Counted from the stretch's first letter, positions 10,155 through 20,392 are shown. The stretch is 64,000 bases of DNA from Halorubrum salipaludis (GCF_002286985.1 NZ_NSKC01000002.1:186001-250000); one strand, 5' to 3'. Numbers and translations: made by a program. Notes: a model not told the origin generated them from the letters alone.

Positions 10155-11108
10155 TCAGACCGGGAACTCCACGCCGGTCGCCTCCTCGGAGTACTCCCAG
10201 AGCTTCCGGGCGTCCTCGCGGTCGTAGGAGGCGTCGTTTGACCGGCCGATCGTCGGCGCGCCGCGCATGTTCAGCAGTCCGCCGGGCTCGACGTAGGCGC
10301 CGCCGTCGACGTCGGCGGTGGTCGCGTACAGCATCGGAAGCGCACCGGTGGCGGCGTCCTGCCCGAGCACCGCGTTCGCCAGCCGCATGCCGACCTTCAT
10401 GAGGGGGTTGCCGCTCTCCTCGCCGGTCCGGATCTGGAGGTTCGTGTCCGCGTATCCGGGGTGGCACGCGACGCTGCAGACGCCGACGTCGTCGTCGCTC
10501 GCGGCGTCGATCCGGCGCTGGAGCTCGTAGGCGAAAAGCAGGTTCGCGAGCTTGCTCCGGCCGTACGCCTTCCACTTCCCGTACGACTCCTCCCAGTTGA
10601 GGTCCGAGAAGTCCATCTCGCCGCTCTCGTGGGCGCCCGACGACTGGGTGACGACGCGCGCGTCACCCTCGATCCCCTCGGCGGCGTTGAGGAGATCGAA
10701 CACCCGTCCGGTGAGCGCGAAGTGCCCGAGGTGGTTGACGCCGAACTGCGTCTCGAAGCCGTCCTCGGTCTCGCTGCGGGGAATCGCCATCACGCCGGCG
10801 TTGTTACAGAGGGCGTCCACCGCGTCGTAGTCGTCTCTCAGTCCCTCCGCGAAGGCCGCCACCGAGTCGAGAGAGGCGAGGTCGCACTCGCGCACGTCGA
10901 GCTCCCCCACGACCTCGCCGCCGGCGTCGGCCCGGAGCTCGTCGGCCGCGCCCTCGCCGCGCCCGACGCTCCGGCACGCCAGCACCACGGTGGCGCCCTT
11001 GGCGGCGAACGCGCGCGTCCCCTCGTAGCCCAGCCCGCTGTTCGCGCCGGTGACGACCACCGTCTTCCCGTCCAGTCGCGGCATCTCGTCGGTCGTCCAG
11101 CCTGACAT
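10155..11108 (-). CDS. Short-chain dehydrogenase/reductase (retinol dehydrogenase-like)
   Basis: 317 residues. Rossmann fold with the cofactor motif TGANSGLGYE (about residues 20-29), the NNAGVM motif and the catalytic YGRSK (YxxxK). The length and the long C-terminal part match the protochlorophyllide/retinol-dehydrogenase-like branch (extended SDR, NADP-dependent). Substrate is unknown. The start at 11108 is preferred over a start at 11228 because the extra 40 residues are Arg-rich and unlike the family. It is divergent from topoisomerase VI, with a 170-bp shared promoter region. Confidence 0.9.
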   Translation of the reverse strand: MSGWTTDEMPRLDGKTVVVTGANSGLGYEGTRAFAAKGATVVLACRSVGRGEGAADELRADAGGEVVGELDVRECDLASLDSVAAFAEGLRDDYDAVDALCNNAGVMAIPRSETEDGFETQFGVNHLGHFALTGRVFDLLNAAEGIEGDARVVTQSSGAHESGEMDFSDLNWEESYGKWKAYGRSKLANLLFAYELQRRIDAASDDDVGVCSVACHPGYADTNLQIRTGEESGNPLMKVGMRLANAVLGQDAATGALPMLYATTADVDGGAYVEPGGLLNMRGAPTIGRSNDASYDREDARKLWEYSEEATGVEFPV

Positions 11109-11278
11109 GGCCGAACGGAGGGGCGTCACGGGGAGAAAGCTGTCGGCGGGATCGGACGTTGCTCGTTCGTGCGACGCGTTGTCGATCAGGGCGACTAGAC
11201 GGCGTCTGACGCCGGGATACACTTTCACCGCGCCGGCGGTGCGTTTTTAGGTGCCTCGGTGAAAGGGGAGGGTACCGA

Positions 11279-13729
11279 ATGACGTCCTTCCAGTCGACGA
11301 TCGGCGACGAGGAGGGGATCGCGGAGGAGCTGGCCGAGGGCCAGCGCGAGATCTCCATCGCCGAGTTCTTCGAGAAGAACAAACACATGCTCGGGTTCGA
11401 CTCGGGCGCCCGCGGGCTCGTCACCGCCGTCAAGGAGGCGGTCGACAACGCCCTCGACGCGACCGAGGAGGCCGGCGTCCTCCCCGACATCTACATCGAG
11501 ATCGAGGAGGTGGGCGACTACTACCGGCTCGTCATCGAGGACAACGGGCCGGGCATCACCAAAGAACAGCTCCCGAAGGTCTTCGGGAAGCTCCTGTACG
11601 GCAGCCGGTTCCACGCCCGCGAGCAGTCGCGCGGCCAGCAGGGGATCGGGATCTCGGCGGCCGTACTGTACTCACAGCTGACCTCCGGCCAGCCCGCGAA
11701 GATCACCTCGCGCCCGAAGGGGCAGTCCCGGGCGCAGTACTTCGAGCTCATCATCGACACCGACACGAACGAGCCGGAGATCAAGGCCGACGAGGAGACG
11801 ACGTGGGACCGCCCCCACGGCACGCGGATCGAGCTGGAGATGGAGGCGAACATGCGCGCCCGCAACCAGCTCCACGACTACGTGAAACACACCGCGGTCG
11901 TCAACCCCCACGCGCGGCTCGAACTGCGCGAGCCGGGGCTCGACGAGCCGCTGAAGTTCGAGCGCGCGACCGACGAGCTGCCGGCGGAGACGAAGGAGAT
12001 CCGCCCGCACCCCCACGGCGTCGAGCTCGGCGCGCTGATCAAGATGCTGGAGGCGACCGAGTCGTACTCCGTCTCCGGGTTCCTCCAAGGCGAGTTCACG
12101 CGCGTCGGGAAGAAGACCGCCGACAGCGTGATCGACAACTTCCGCGACGTGTACTACGGGCGCGAGCTCGCGTGGTCGCCCCCCAGGGCCCACGACGACC
12201 GCGACGTCGCGAACGCGGTCGCGGACGCGGTCGCCAACAAGGGTGCGGAGGCGACGACCGCCTTCGCCGAGGGAGTCGCCGAGACGGTGTCGAACAGCGA
12301 CCGGCTCTCTCGGTCCGAGCTCGCGACGATCGTCGACAACATTGCGGAGACGGTCGAGGGCGACACGGGCAAGACGTTCGGCGGGACGGTCCGCGAGAAC
12401 GCGGTCGACGCCGCGTGGCGGGCGATCACGGGGGCCGGCGGCGAGGACGACGACGGAGCGGACGACGACGAGGACGGCGCGACCGAGTCGCCCCTCGTCG
12501 CCGACGCCTACGCCCTCGTCGACGACGCGACCTCGACCCGCAAGGACGACGCCGCGGTGCGGGCGATGGCCGAGGCGCTCGCGCGCCGGTTCGAGAACCT
12601 CGACGGCGACGCGTTCCGGGCCACCCTCGACGACCTCGAACGGCTCGTCGCGGACGCGGCCTCGTTCGTCGCCGAGCAGCACGACGCGACCTTCGGCGAG
12701 ACCGCCCGCGAGAACGTCGTCGAGGCGTTCTGGTCGCGGGCGCGCACGGTCCCGGACGACCCGCCGAAGGTGAAGTCGATCGCGGGGAGCCGCGACGCCG
12801 CCGCCGACCTCCTGGAGGCGATGCGGACGACCGACATCCTCGCGCCCCCCACCGACTGCCTCGCACCGATCACGGAGGAACTGGTCGAGGCCGGGCTCCG
12901 CAAGGAGTACGACGCCGACTTCTACGCGGCGGCGACCCGCGACGCCGAGGTCCACGGCGGCGACCCGTTCATCGTCGAGGCCGGCATCGCCTACGGGGGC
13001 GAGATTCCGGCCGAGGGGTCGGTGGAGCTGCTCCGGTTCGCGAACCGCGTCCCGCTGGTGTACCAGCGCGGCGCCTGCGCGACGACGGACGTGATCAAGA
13101 ACATCGGCTGGCGCAACTACGGGCTCGACCAGCCCGGCGGGTCGGGGCTGCCGAACGGCCCGGCCGTCATCAGCATCCACGTCGCCTCCACGAACGTCCC
13201 GTTCACGAGCGAGTCGAAGGACGCGCTCGCGAACGTCCCCGAGATCGAAGACGAGATCGAGCTGGCGGTCCGCGAGGCGGCCCGCGAGCTGAAGTCGTTC
13301 CTCAACAAGCGGCGCTCGATGCAGCAGCGCCGAGAGAAACAGGACGTGCTCGGGCGCATCCTCCCGGAGATGGCCGACAAGGTCTCGGAGGTCACGGGCC
13401 GGTCGCGCCCCGACATCGACGGCGCGCTGGCGCGGATCATGAACAACGTCAGCGTCGAGCGCGAGGTGACCGACGAGACGGTGACGCTCGTCGTCGAGAA
13501 CCACTCGGACGTGAACGAGCAGTTGGAGATCACGGACATCGTCTCGTCGGAGCCGACTGACCTGTCCGACGGAACGGTGGTGGACATGGACGGCGAGTGG
13601 TTCGTCCAGTGGAAGCCCGAGGTCCCCTCGGGCGACGAGCGGGAACTGACGTACGCGATCGACGGCGACGCCGACTTCGAGGTCAGCGTCGGCGGCGTGG
13701 AGACGGAGAAACTCACGGTGAACGCCTAA
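11279..13729 (+). CDS. top6B: DNA topoisomerase VI subunit B
   Basis: 816 residues; crenarchaeal homologues are about 530. Order: GHKL ATPase (N-box [16 protein letters not shown], and [10 protein letters not shown]), then the H2TH region beginning [16 protein letters not shown], the transducer domain ([11 protein letters not shown] onward) and a C-terminal Ig-like domain typical of euryarchaeal subunits. It binds ATP, dimerises and gates the DNA passage of the type IIB enzyme. About 200 extra residues (about 305-500) interrupt the H2TH domain and contain an acidic linker and an internal duplication (see findings). A TATA-like gtttttag lies about 30 nt upstream. top6A starts immediately after the stop. 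Confidence 0.97.
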   Translation: MTSFQSTIGDEEGIAEELAEGQREISIAEFFEKNKHMLGFDSGARGLVTAVKEAVDNALDATEEAGVLPDIYIEIEEVGDYYRLVIEDNGPGITKEQLPKVFGKLLYGSRFHAREQSRGQQGIGISAAVLYSQLTSGQPAKITSRPKGQSRAQYFELIIDTDTNEPEIKADEETTWDRPHGTRIELEMEANMRARNQLHDYVKHTAVVNPHARLELREPGLDEPLKFERATDELPAETKEIRPHPHGVELGALIKMLEATESYSVSGFLQGEFTRVGKKTADSVIDNFRDVYYGRELAWSPPRAHDDRDVANAVADAVANKGAEATTAFAEGVAETVSNSDRLSRSELATIVDNIAETVEGDTGKTFGGTVRENAVDAAWRAITGAGGEDDDGADDDEDGATESPLVADAYALVDDATSTRKDDAAVRAMAEALARRFENLDGDAFRATLDDLERLVADAASFVAEQHDATFGETARENVVEAFWSRARTVPDDPPKVKSIAGSRDAAADLLEAMRTTDILAPPTDCLAPITEELVEAGLRKEYDADFYAAATRDAEVHGGDPFIVEAGIAYGGEIPAEGSVELLRFANRVPLVYQRGACATTDVIKNIGWRNYGLDQPGGSGLPNGPAVISIHVASTNVPFTSESKDALANVPEIEDEIELAVREAARELKSFLNKRRSMQQRREKQDVLGRILPEMADKVSEVTGRSRPDIDGALARIMNNVSVEREVTDETVTLVVENHSDVNEQLEITDIVSSEPTDLSDGTVVDMDGEWFVQWKPEVPSGDERELTYAIDGDADFEVSVGGVETEKLTVNA

Positions 13730-14815
13730 ATGACGACCGAAAGCGACGCGCGAGACGAGCTGATCGACCTGGCCGCGGACTTCTACGACCAGTTCGCCGA
13801 CGGGGAGATCCCGGAGATGACGCTTCCCACGCGGACGAAGAGCAACATCGAGTACGACACCGAAAGCGGCGTCTGGACCTACGGCGACCGCACCTCGACG
13901 CGCAGCGCCAACTCGGTGCGGGGCGCGCGCAAGCTGCTGAAGGCCGCGTACACGATCGAGTTCCTCGCGGAGCAGCTCGACGAGGACCGCTCGTCGACCC
14001 TGCGTGAGCTGTACTACCTCTCGGAGTCGTGGGACAACGACGAGGCGCAGTTCTCCTCGCAGGACGAGTCGAACGACCTCGTGGAGGACTTGGAGATCGT
14101 CACGGGCGTCACCCGCGAGGACTTCCACATGCGCCCGGAGGAATCGGGCGCGACCCTGATGGGTCCGCTTCTCATCCGCGAGCAGACCCGCCGCGGGGAA
14201 CGCGAGATCCACTGTCAGGAGGACGTGGGCGCGGGCGGGTACCAGATCCCGAACAACCCGGACATGATCGAGTTCCTCGACGACGACATCGACTTCGCGC
14301 TCGCCGTCGAGACCGGCGGGATGCGCGACCGGCTCGTCGAGAACGGGTTCGACGAGGAGTACAACTGCCTCGTCATCCACCTCAAGGGCCAGCCGGCGCG
14401 AGCGACCCGCCGGATCACGAAGCGCGTCCACGACGAACTGGACGTGCCCATCGCCGTCTTCGCCGACGGCGACCCGTGGTCCTACCGGATCTACGGCTCC
14501 GTGGCGTACGGCTCGATCAAGTCCGCGCACCTCTCGAAGTACCTCGCGACGCCGGAGGCGCAGTTCGTCGGGATCCAGCCGGAGGACATCGTCGAGTACG
14601 ACCTCCCCTCGGACCCGCTCTCCGACTCCGACGTGAACGCCCTCGAGTCGGAGCTGGAGGACCCGCGCTTCCAGACCGACTACTGGGAGGAACAGATCGA
14701 GCTCCAGCTCGACATCGGGAAGAAGTCGGAACAGCAGTCGCTCGCGAGCCGCGGGCTCGACTTCGTCACGGACACCTACCTCCCCGAGCGGCTCGACGCG
14801 ATGGGCGTGCTGTAG
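13730..14815 (+). CDS. top6A: DNA topoisomerase VI subunit A (Spo11-like)
   Basis: 361 residues, normal length. It carries the cleaving tyrosine in the winged-helix (CAP-like) domain, in [13 protein letters not shown], and the Toprim domain with [18 protein letters not shown], whose acidic residues bind Mg2+. Together with Top6B it makes the A2B2 enzyme that relaxes and decatenates DNA. The ATG abuts the top6B stop (TAAATG), so the two subunits are translated from one mRNA. Confidence 0.98.
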   Translation: MTTESDARDELIDLAADFYDQFADGEIPEMTLPTRTKSNIEYDTESGVWTYGDRTSTRSANSVRGARKLLKAAYTIEFLAEQLDEDRSSTLRELYYLSESWDNDEAQFSSQDESNDLVEDLEIVTGVTREDFHMRPEESGATLMGPLLIREQTRRGEREIHCQEDVGAGGYQIPNNPDMIEFLDDDIDFALAVETGGMRDRLVENGFDEEYNCLVIHLKGQPARATRRITKRVHDELDVPIAVFADGDPWSYRIYGSVAYGSIKSAHLSKYLATPEAQFVGIQPEDIVEYDLPSDPLSDSDVNALESELEDPRFQTDYWEEQIELQLDIGKKSEQQSLASRGLDFVTDTYLPERLDAMGVL

Positions 14816-14845
14816 GCGGGGACCCCTCCGTCGAGCCGCGGCGCC

Positions 14846-15082
14846 TCACTCGTTCTCGTAGACGATCTCGTCGATCTCGCGGCGCTCGCCGTCGGCGTCG
14901 TCGTTCGCGTACTTGTACACGACGCCGTCCTCCTCGTCTGCCGTCGCGTTGTGCGAACCGTCACAGAGCGGCTGCGTGTCCGAGAGGCCGCACCGGCAGA
15001 CGTAGATCAGGTCGTCGTCGCCCATATCCGACTCGTCGAGCACCGTCGGGCCGCGCTCCTCGTGGGTCACTTCGCGTGCCAT
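14846..15082 (-). CDS. CDGSH iron-sulfur domain protein
   Basis: 78 residues. The motif CRCGLSDTQPLCDGSH (C-x-C-x9-C-x3-H, about residues 30-45) is the 2Fe-2S-binding signature of mitoNEET-type CDGSH proteins. A single short domain; likely a redox or cluster-transfer protein in the cytoplasm, role unknown. It converges on top6A and is divergent from msrB. Confidence 0.88.
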   Translation of the reverse strand: MAREVTHEERGPTVLDESDMGDDDLIYVCRCGLSDTQPLCDGSHNATADEEDGVVYKYANDDADGERREIDEIVYENE

Positions 15083-15175
15083 GCCGGTGGATCCGCCGCG
15101 AGGGGCAAACCCCTTGCGCCGCGGCCCGTGTCAGATCGCCGCAACCCCCTTGAGCGTGCGGTCCCTACCCGAGGT

Positions 15176-15595
15176 ATGAGCGAAACCGAGGCGGACGACG
15201 CGGTCGACCCGCGGGACCTGACCGACGAGGAGTGGCGCGAGCGGCTCTCCGAGGAGGAGTACCGCGTGCTCCGTGAGAGCGGCACGGAGGCGAAGTTCTC
15301 CGGCGAGTACGTCGACCACCACCCCGACGACGGCGAGTACCGCTGTCGCGCCTGCGGGACGGTCCTCTTCGACGCCGAGACGAAGTACGAGTCCGGCTGC
15401 GGCTGGCCCGCCTTCTACGCCGCCGAGGAGGAGTCCGTGACGACGACGGTCGACACCAGCCACGGAATGCGCCGCACCGAGGTCCGGTGTGCGAACTGCG
15501 ACTCGCATCTGGGTCACGTGTTCGACGACGGCCCCGAACCGACCGGCAAGCGGTTCTGTATCAACTCCGTCGCGATGGAGTACGACGGGGAGTGA
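15176..15595 (+). CDS. msrB: Peptide-methionine (R)-S-oxide reductase
   Basis: 139 residues, a complete MsrB domain. It reduces the R epimer of methionine sulfoxide in proteins. Zinc is bound by CRAC and CANC; the catalytic cysteine is in RFCINSVAMEY, and the SGCGWPAF and SHLGHVF motifs are intact. The start at 15176 (MSETEADD) is chosen because upstream sequence in this frame reads through the divergent intergenic region. It neighbours the CDGSH gene but is on the other strand. Confidence 0.95.
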   Translation: MSETEADDAVDPRDLTDEEWRERLSEEEYRVLRESGTEAKFSGEYVDHHPDDGEYRCRACGTVLFDAETKYESGCGWPAFYAAEEESVTTTVDTSHGMRRTEVRCANCDSHLGHVFDDGPEPTGKRFCINSVAMEYDGE

Positions 15596-15616
15596 GCGGT
15601 CTCAGCGGCCCCGACC

Positions 15617-16771
15617 TCACATCCCCTCGTCGAGCAGCTCGCGGGCGATGATGTTCTTCTGTATCTCCGTGGTCCCCTCGTAGATCTGGGTGATCTTCGC
15701 GTCGCGGTAGAGTCGCTCGACGTCGTGGTCGTTGACGAAGCCGGCGCCGCCGTGGACCTGGACCGCCTCGTCGGCCACGTCGACGGCGACCCGCGAGGCG
15801 AACTCCTTCGCCATCGACGCGAGCGCGGTCAGGTCGCCGGCCTCGTTGTCGACCGCCCACGCGGAGCGGTAGGTGAGCCACCGGGCCGCCTCGGTGTTGG
15901 TGTGCATCTCCGCGAGCTTGTGTTTGATCGCCTGGAAGTCGCTGATCGGGCGGTCGAACTGCTCGCGCTCTTCCGCGTACTCCAGGGCGCGCTCGGCCGC
16001 GCCGCGGGCGATCCCGACGCCCTGCGCCGCCACGGCGGTCCGGGTCTCGTCGAAGAACTGCATGAGCTGGAGGAACCCCATCCCGCGCTGGCCGATCAGG
16101 TTCTCTTCCGGCACGCGCACGTCGTCGAACCGGAGCTCGGCGGTGTCGCTCGCGCGGATGCCGAGCTTCCCGGTGATCTTGTCACGGGTGAGACCGTCGC
16201 GGTCGCCCTCGACGAGGATCTGCGAGTAGCCGGAGTAGCGGTCGTCGATCTCGGGGTCGGTCTCGCAGACGACGACGAAGTAGTCGGCGACGGTGCCGTT
16301 CGTGATCCACATCTTCGAGCCGTTTATCACCCACTCGTCGCCGTCCTTCTCCGCGCGGGTCGCGACCGAGGTCACGTCCGAGCCCGCCTGCGGCTCCGAG
16401 ATCGCCGACCCCATCACCGCGTCCCCCGCGGTCACCTCGGGGAGGACGCGCTCCTTCTGCTCGTCCGTGCCGAACTCCATCAGCGCCTCCGCGCCGAAGC
16501 CGGCGCTGGAAACGCAGAGGCCGATCCCGGGGTCGGCGGCGAACAGCTCCTCGGTCAAGATCGCGTTCTCCAGCGAGGAGTAGCCGACGCCGCCGTACTC
16601 GACCGGGACGTGGGGCGCGAGCAGCCCCATGTCGGCGGCCTTCTCCATCACCTCGTGGGGGTACTCTTCCGCCACGTCGTACTCGGTCGCGACCGGTCGG
16701 ATCTCCTCGTCCGCGAACTTCCGCACCTCCTCGCGGAGCTGTTTCTGCTCGTCGGTCAGCTGGAACTCCAT
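15617..16771 (-). CDS. Acyl-CoA dehydrogenase
   Basis: 384 residues, standard length. FAD-dependent enzyme that introduces the alpha,beta double bond in acyl-CoA thioesters. Visible: the N-terminal helical domain (LTDEQKQLREEVRKF), the FAD/substrate motif SAISEPQAGSDV, WITNG, and the catalytic glutamate in YEGTTEIQ near the C-terminus. This matches the short/branched-chain branch; chain length cannot be decided. The start at 16771 is supported by a TATA box 25-32 nt upstream. Not in an obvious fatty-acid operon. Confidence 0.95.
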   Translation of the reverse strand: MEFQLTDEQKQLREEVRKFADEEIRPVATEYDVAEEYPHEVMEKAADMGLLAPHVPVEYGGVGYSSLENAILTEELFAADPGIGLCVSSAGFGAEALMEFGTDEQKERVLPEVTAGDAVMGSAISEPQAGSDVTSVATRAEKDGDEWVINGSKMWITNGTVADYFVVVCETDPEIDDRYSGYSQILVEGDRDGLTRDKITGKLGIRASDTAELRFDDVRVPEENLIGQRGMGFLQLMQFFDETRTAVAAQGVGIARGAAERALEYAEEREQFDRPISDFQAIKHKLAEMHTNTEAARWLTYRSAWAVDNEAGDLTALASMAKEFASRVAVDVADEAVQVHGGAGFVNDHDVERLYRDAKITQIYEGTTEIQKNIIARELLDEGM

Positions 16772-16795
16772 GTCCGACCCTTTCGCCGAATCTAT

Positions 16796-16803
16796 GATAA
16801 TAA
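16796..16803 (-). promoter_or_regulatory. TATA box of the acyl-CoA dehydrogenase gene
   Basis: On the minus strand the sequence reads ttattatc, 25-32 nt before the ATG at 16771. The surrounding sequence is GC-rich, so the AT-rich patch stands out. Confidence 0.55.
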
Positions 16804-16870
16804 TTCGCAAACGTTGAGAAATTCGGACCGCGTTTACAGTTTAGCGGTCGCGCACCCGTCGATCAGCGTC

Positions 16871-17611
16871 TCAGATCCCGCTCACGCCGAGCGCGGCGGC
16901 GATCCCGGGGAACGACGTGAGAAGCAGGTATCCGAAGCCGGCGACGAGGCCCGCACCGAGGAAGATGCTCCCCAGCGACCGCCCGAACATCCGCGCGACG
17001 GTCTCTAACTCGCCGCCGTCGGTGACTCGGAACGGTGGCGCTTCCTCGCCGTCGCCGATGTACGTCCGGTGATCGTCCAGGTCGGCGTCGGCCTCGTTCG
17101 CGGAGCGCTTCTGCCCGATCACGTGGACCCCGTCGCCGGGGTCGATGCGGCTCTCCGTCTTTTTGATGTCTCCCGTGCGATCGCTGTACTCGTTGTCCAT
17201 CCCGAGCGTCGCCGCGGCGGGGTCGACCGGGATCGATCCGGTGTCGTCGGCGACGAGGAAGGGGACCGACTCGCTGCCCGACTCCAGAGTCCGCCACTCC
17301 GTCTCGTACTCGCCGTCCTCGTTCCTCTCGCGTTCCTTCCGTTTCTTCGAGTAGCTGTACGCGAGCGAGCGGGCGCCGTCGTACGGGGACCGGAGGGTCC
17401 GGGAGAGCTCCTCCGCCGTCCCTTCGACTTCGATCGTGCCGTCGATGAGGTGCGCCTCGCCGATCGGTGTCGGATCGCTCTTCCACACCGCGATCGTCCG
17501 CCTGAGTCCGTTAACGCCCCAGACGACGAGGTAGACGCCGATAACCGCCGCGGCGACGCCGCCGGCCAGCACGAGCATCTCCTCGGTTACCGGTCCGATC
17601 ACGGTGGACAC
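16871..17611 (-). CDS. GIDE-domain membrane protein (MUL1-like domain)
   Basis: 246 residues. One N-terminal membrane helix (about 12-32), a soluble middle part and two hydrophobic segments near the C-terminus (about 205-240). The middle part (EGTAEEL, SPYDGARSLAYSY, VPFLVADDTGSIPVDP) follows the pattern of the GIDE/BAM domain found in the mitochondrial ubiquitin ligase MUL1 and in many archaeal and bacterial membrane proteins. No RING domain is present, so ligase function is not implied. Role in archaea is unknown. Monocistronic. Confidence 0.72.
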   Translation of the reverse strand: MSTVIGPVTEEMLVLAGGVAAAVIGVYLVVWGVNGLRRTIAVWKSDPTPIGEAHLIDGTIEVEGTAEELSRTLRSPYDGARSLAYSYSKKRKERERNEDGEYETEWRTLESGSESVPFLVADDTGSIPVDPAAATLGMDNEYSDRTGDIKKTESRIDPGDGVHVIGQKRSANEADADLDDHRTYIGDGEEAPPFRVTDGGELETVARMFGRSLGSIFLGAGLVAGFGYLLLTSFPGIAAALGVSGI

Positions 17612-17699
17612 GATCGATCACTCCCGAGCGAACCTCATCGTGTCAACTGATTAATCTTGTGGTTAGATAACAAGAGACGAGATATGGTGGCGTGCGCCG

Positions 17700-18842
17700 T
17701 CAGTCCCGCGACTCGACGAACGACGCGATCCGGTCTGTCGCCTCCTTCAGCTCCCGCATCGAGGTCGCGTAGGAGACGCGAAGGTGGCCCTCGCCGCCCT
17801 CGCCGAAGACGGAGCCCGGGACGACCGCGACGCCCTCCGCCTCCAACAGCTCCTCCGCGAAGACTTCGTCGTCGCCGCCGCAGTCCGGGAACGCGTAGAA
17901 GGCGCCGCCCGGCTCGAAGGTGTCGAGGCCCATCTCGTTGAACCGAGAGACGACGAGCCGTCGCCTGCGGTTGTACTCGTCGACCATCTCGGTCACCTCC
18001 TCGTCGCACCGGTCCAGCGCCTCGCAAGCCGCGTACTGCGGCGTCGTCGGCGCCGACAGCATCGTGTACTGGTGGATCCGGTTCATCGCGTCGATCGCCT
18101 CCGCGGGGCCCAGCGCGTACCCGAGGCGGAGGCCGGTCATCGCGTAGGCCTTCGAGAACCCGTTGACGACGACGGTGCGCTCGCGCATTCCCGGCTGCGT
18201 CGCGATCGAGGCGTGATCGGTGCCGTAGGTGAGCGCGGAGTAGATCTCGTCGGCGATCACCCGGAGGTCGTTGTCGCGACAGAACGCCGCGACCTCGGCG
18301 TACTCCTCCTCCGTCATCGTCGCGCCCGTGGGGTTGTTCGGGTAACAGAGCACGAGCAGATCGGCCTCCGCGGCGCCAGCGGCCTCCAGCGACTCCCGCG
18401 TGAGTGCGAAGTCGTCCTCGGCGCGCGTGGGGACCGTCAGCTGCTCGCCGCCCGCCAGCTCGATCCCCGGCCCGTAGGAGATGTAGGTCGGCTCGTGGAC
18501 CGCGACCGTGTCGCCGGGGTCGACCAGCGCCCGGAAGGCCAGGTCGACCGCCTCGCTCGCGCCGGTCGTGACCAGGATCTCGTCGGCCGGGTCGTACGGC
18601 TGGTCGTAGCGCTCGTGGTGATCGGCGATCCGCTCGCGGAGCGCGGCCATCCCGCGGTTCGAGGTGTATGAGGTCTTCCCGCGTTCCAGCGAGTCGATCG
18701 CGGCGGTGCGGGCGGCCCACGGCGCCGAGAAGTCGGGCTCGCCGACGCCTAAGGAGATCACGTCGTCGCGCGCCTCGGCGAGCTCGAAGAACTTCCGGAT
18801 CCCCGACTCCGGGAGGTCGCTCGCGCGGTCCGAGAGTCTCAT
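17700..18842 (-). CDS. Pyridoxal-phosphate aminotransferase, class I (aspartate/aromatic type)
   Basis: 380 residues, complete fold-type I aminotransferase. Motifs: YTSNRGMAALRERIA near the N-terminus, CYPNNPTGATM, DEIYSALTYG and the PLP-lysine motif VVNGFSKAYAMTGLRLGY. Catalyses amino-group transfer between an amino acid and a 2-oxo acid; the AspC-like branch is likely, exact substrate unknown. It is the second gene of an operon with an Lrp-type regulator, overlapping it by 4 bp. Confidence 0.92.
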   Translation of the reverse strand: MRLSDRASDLPESGIRKFFELAEARDDVISLGVGEPDFSAPWAARTAAIDSLERGKTSYTSNRGMAALRERIADHHERYDQPYDPADEILVTTGASEAVDLAFRALVDPGDTVAVHEPTYISYGPGIELAGGEQLTVPTRAEDDFALTRESLEAAGAAEADLLVLCYPNNPTGATMTEEEYAEVAAFCRDNDLRVIADEIYSALTYGTDHASIATQPGMRERTVVVNGFSKAYAMTGLRLGYALGPAEAIDAMNRIHQYTMLSAPTTPQYAACEALDRCDEEVTEMVDEYNRRRRLVVSRFNEMGLDTFEPGGAFYAFPDCGGDDEVFAEELLEAEGVAVVPGSVFGEGGEGHLRVSYATSMRELKEATDRIASFVESRD

Positions 18843-19327
18843 GGCGAGACGGAGAGCCGATCGTCGTCGTCGCCGTCCTCGAACCGGATCCCGCCGTCCT
18901 TGTAGGTCTCCATGATGTAGTGGGTCACCGTCTGGGTGACCTCCGGCATGGGCGCGACCTGCTCGGAGATGAACCGCGAGACGTCCTGCATCGTCTCGCC
19001 GAGCACCTCGACGGCGAAGTCGTAGTCGCCGGAGACCAGATGGAGGGCGTCGACCGCGGGGAACTTCGCGATCCGGTCGGCGACCTGCTCGTAGCCGGTC
19101 TCCCGGTCGAGCTCGACGTTGATCTCGACGATCGCGCGGATCTTCCCCTCGTCGACGCGGTCCCAGTCGACGACCGCCTGGTAGCCGTGAACCACGTTAT
19201 CCGCCTCCAGCGCGTCGATCGCCGCCGCTACCGCGTCCGCGTCGAGGCCCGTCTGGGCCGCGATGTCGTCGATGTCCTCGCGGGCGTTCCGCGCCAACAC
19301 GTCGAGTACCTCGCGCTCGGCGTCCAT
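18839..19327 (-). CDS. Lrp/AsnC-family transcriptional regulator
   Basis: 162 residues: an N-terminal HTH (residues 1-50, DIAAQTGLDADAVAAAIDAL) and a C-terminal RAM ligand-sensing domain with the typical SGDYDFAVEV and ETMQDVSRFISEQV segments. Likely senses an amino acid and controls the overlapping aminotransferase gene and itself. A TATA-like element (minus strand ctcataaa, about 19349-19356) lies about 25 nt before the ATG. Confidence 0.92.
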   Translation of the reverse strand: MDAEREVLDVLARNAREDIDDIAAQTGLDADAVAAAIDALEADNVVHGYQAVVDWDRVDEGKIRAIVEINVELDRETGYEQVADRIAKFPAVDALHLVSGDYDFAVEVLGETMQDVSRFISEQVAPMPEVTQTVTHYIMETYKDGGIRFEDGDDDDRLSVSP

Positions 19328-19493
19328 ACCCCACGATCACGCGGGGGCGGTTTATGAGTAGCGACGCGCGCAAGACGGGCGATCGGTCGGACCGATCGGT
19401 CGAGGATCGAAAGGACGTACCGCCACGCGCGTTTCCGCCTCCCGCGCTTCCGCCATCCCCACGGCTTTCCGCGTGGCGCGCGACCGTCCGCCC

Positions 19494-20360
19494 ATGGCTT
19501 CAGACCCTACCGACCGCAGCGACACGTTCGACATCGGCGGCGACCTGACCGTCAACCGCCTCGGCTTCGGCGCGATGCGGGTCACCGGCGAGGAGATCAT
19601 CGGCCGACCGGACGACGAGGAAGAGGCCAAGCGGGTCCTCCAGCGGGCCGTGGACCTCGGCATCGACTTCGTCGACACCGCGGACTCCTACGGCCCGGGC
19701 GTCTCGGAGCGCCTGATCGGTGAGGCGCTCGGCGACCCCGATGACGTGGTCATCGCCTCGAAGGCCGGCCTGCTCCGCAACCGCGAGGGGGACTGGCTGC
19801 CCCACGGCGACCCGGACTTCCTCAAGAACCAGGTGCTGTGTAGCCTCGATCGGCTCGGGACCGACACGATCGACCTGTACCAGTACCACCGCCCGGACCC
19901 CGACACCGACTTCGAGGAGTCGGTCCACGCGTTCGCGGAGATGAAGGACGCCGGCCAGATCGCCCACGTCGGGCTCTCGAACGTCACCGTCGAACAGCTG
20001 GAGACCGCCATGGAGATCGTCGATATCGCGACGGTCCAGAACCGGTACAACGTCGGCCACCGCGACGACGAGGACGTGTTGCGGGCCTGCGAGCGCCACG
20101 ACGTGGGGTTCATCCCGTGGGGTCCGATGTATGCGGTCGACGGAGACGAGACCCCCGGCGCGCTCGCCGAGGTCGCCGACCGGCGCGACGCGACGGCGCG
20201 GCAGGTCGCGCTCGCGTGGCTCCTCGACCACTCCGACGTGACGCTGCCGATCCCGGGGACCTCCAGCGTCGACCACCTCGAGTCGAACCTCGCGGCCGCG
20301 GACCTGTCGCTGACCGACGAGGACCTCGCCGCGCTGAACGGCGTCGACGCGCAGGAATAG
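19494..20360 (+). CDS. Aldo/keto reductase
   Basis: 288 residues, TIM-barrel AKR. Visible: GFGAMRVTGEE, FVDTADSYGPG with the catalytic Asp and Tyr, SKAGL with the catalytic Lys, YQYHRPD with the His, and the C-terminal cofactor segment PIPGTSSVDHLESNL. NADPH-dependent reduction of aldehydes or ketones; substrate unknown. The ATG at 19494 is chosen over a GTG at 19473, which would add an Arg-rich leader. Confidence 0.93.
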   Translation: MASDPTDRSDTFDIGGDLTVNRLGFGAMRVTGEEIIGRPDDEEEAKRVLQRAVDLGIDFVDTADSYGPGVSERLIGEALGDPDDVVIASKAGLLRNREGDWLPHGDPDFLKNQVLCSLDRLGTDTIDLYQYHRPDPDTDFEESVHAFAEMKDAGQIAHVGLSNVTVEQLETAMEIVDIATVQNRYNVGHRDDEDVLRACERHDVGFIPWGPMYAVDGDETPGALAEVADRRDATARQVALAWLLDHSDVTLPIPGTSSVDHLESNLAAADLSLTDEDLAALNGVDAQE

Positions 20361-20392
20361 TCGGGAAGTCCGAACGACGGACGAGCGAGAGA

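Noticed and set aside
11672-14530. Long open frame antisense to topoisomerase VI
   Set aside because: Same effect of high third-position G/C; both plus-strand subunits are canonical.
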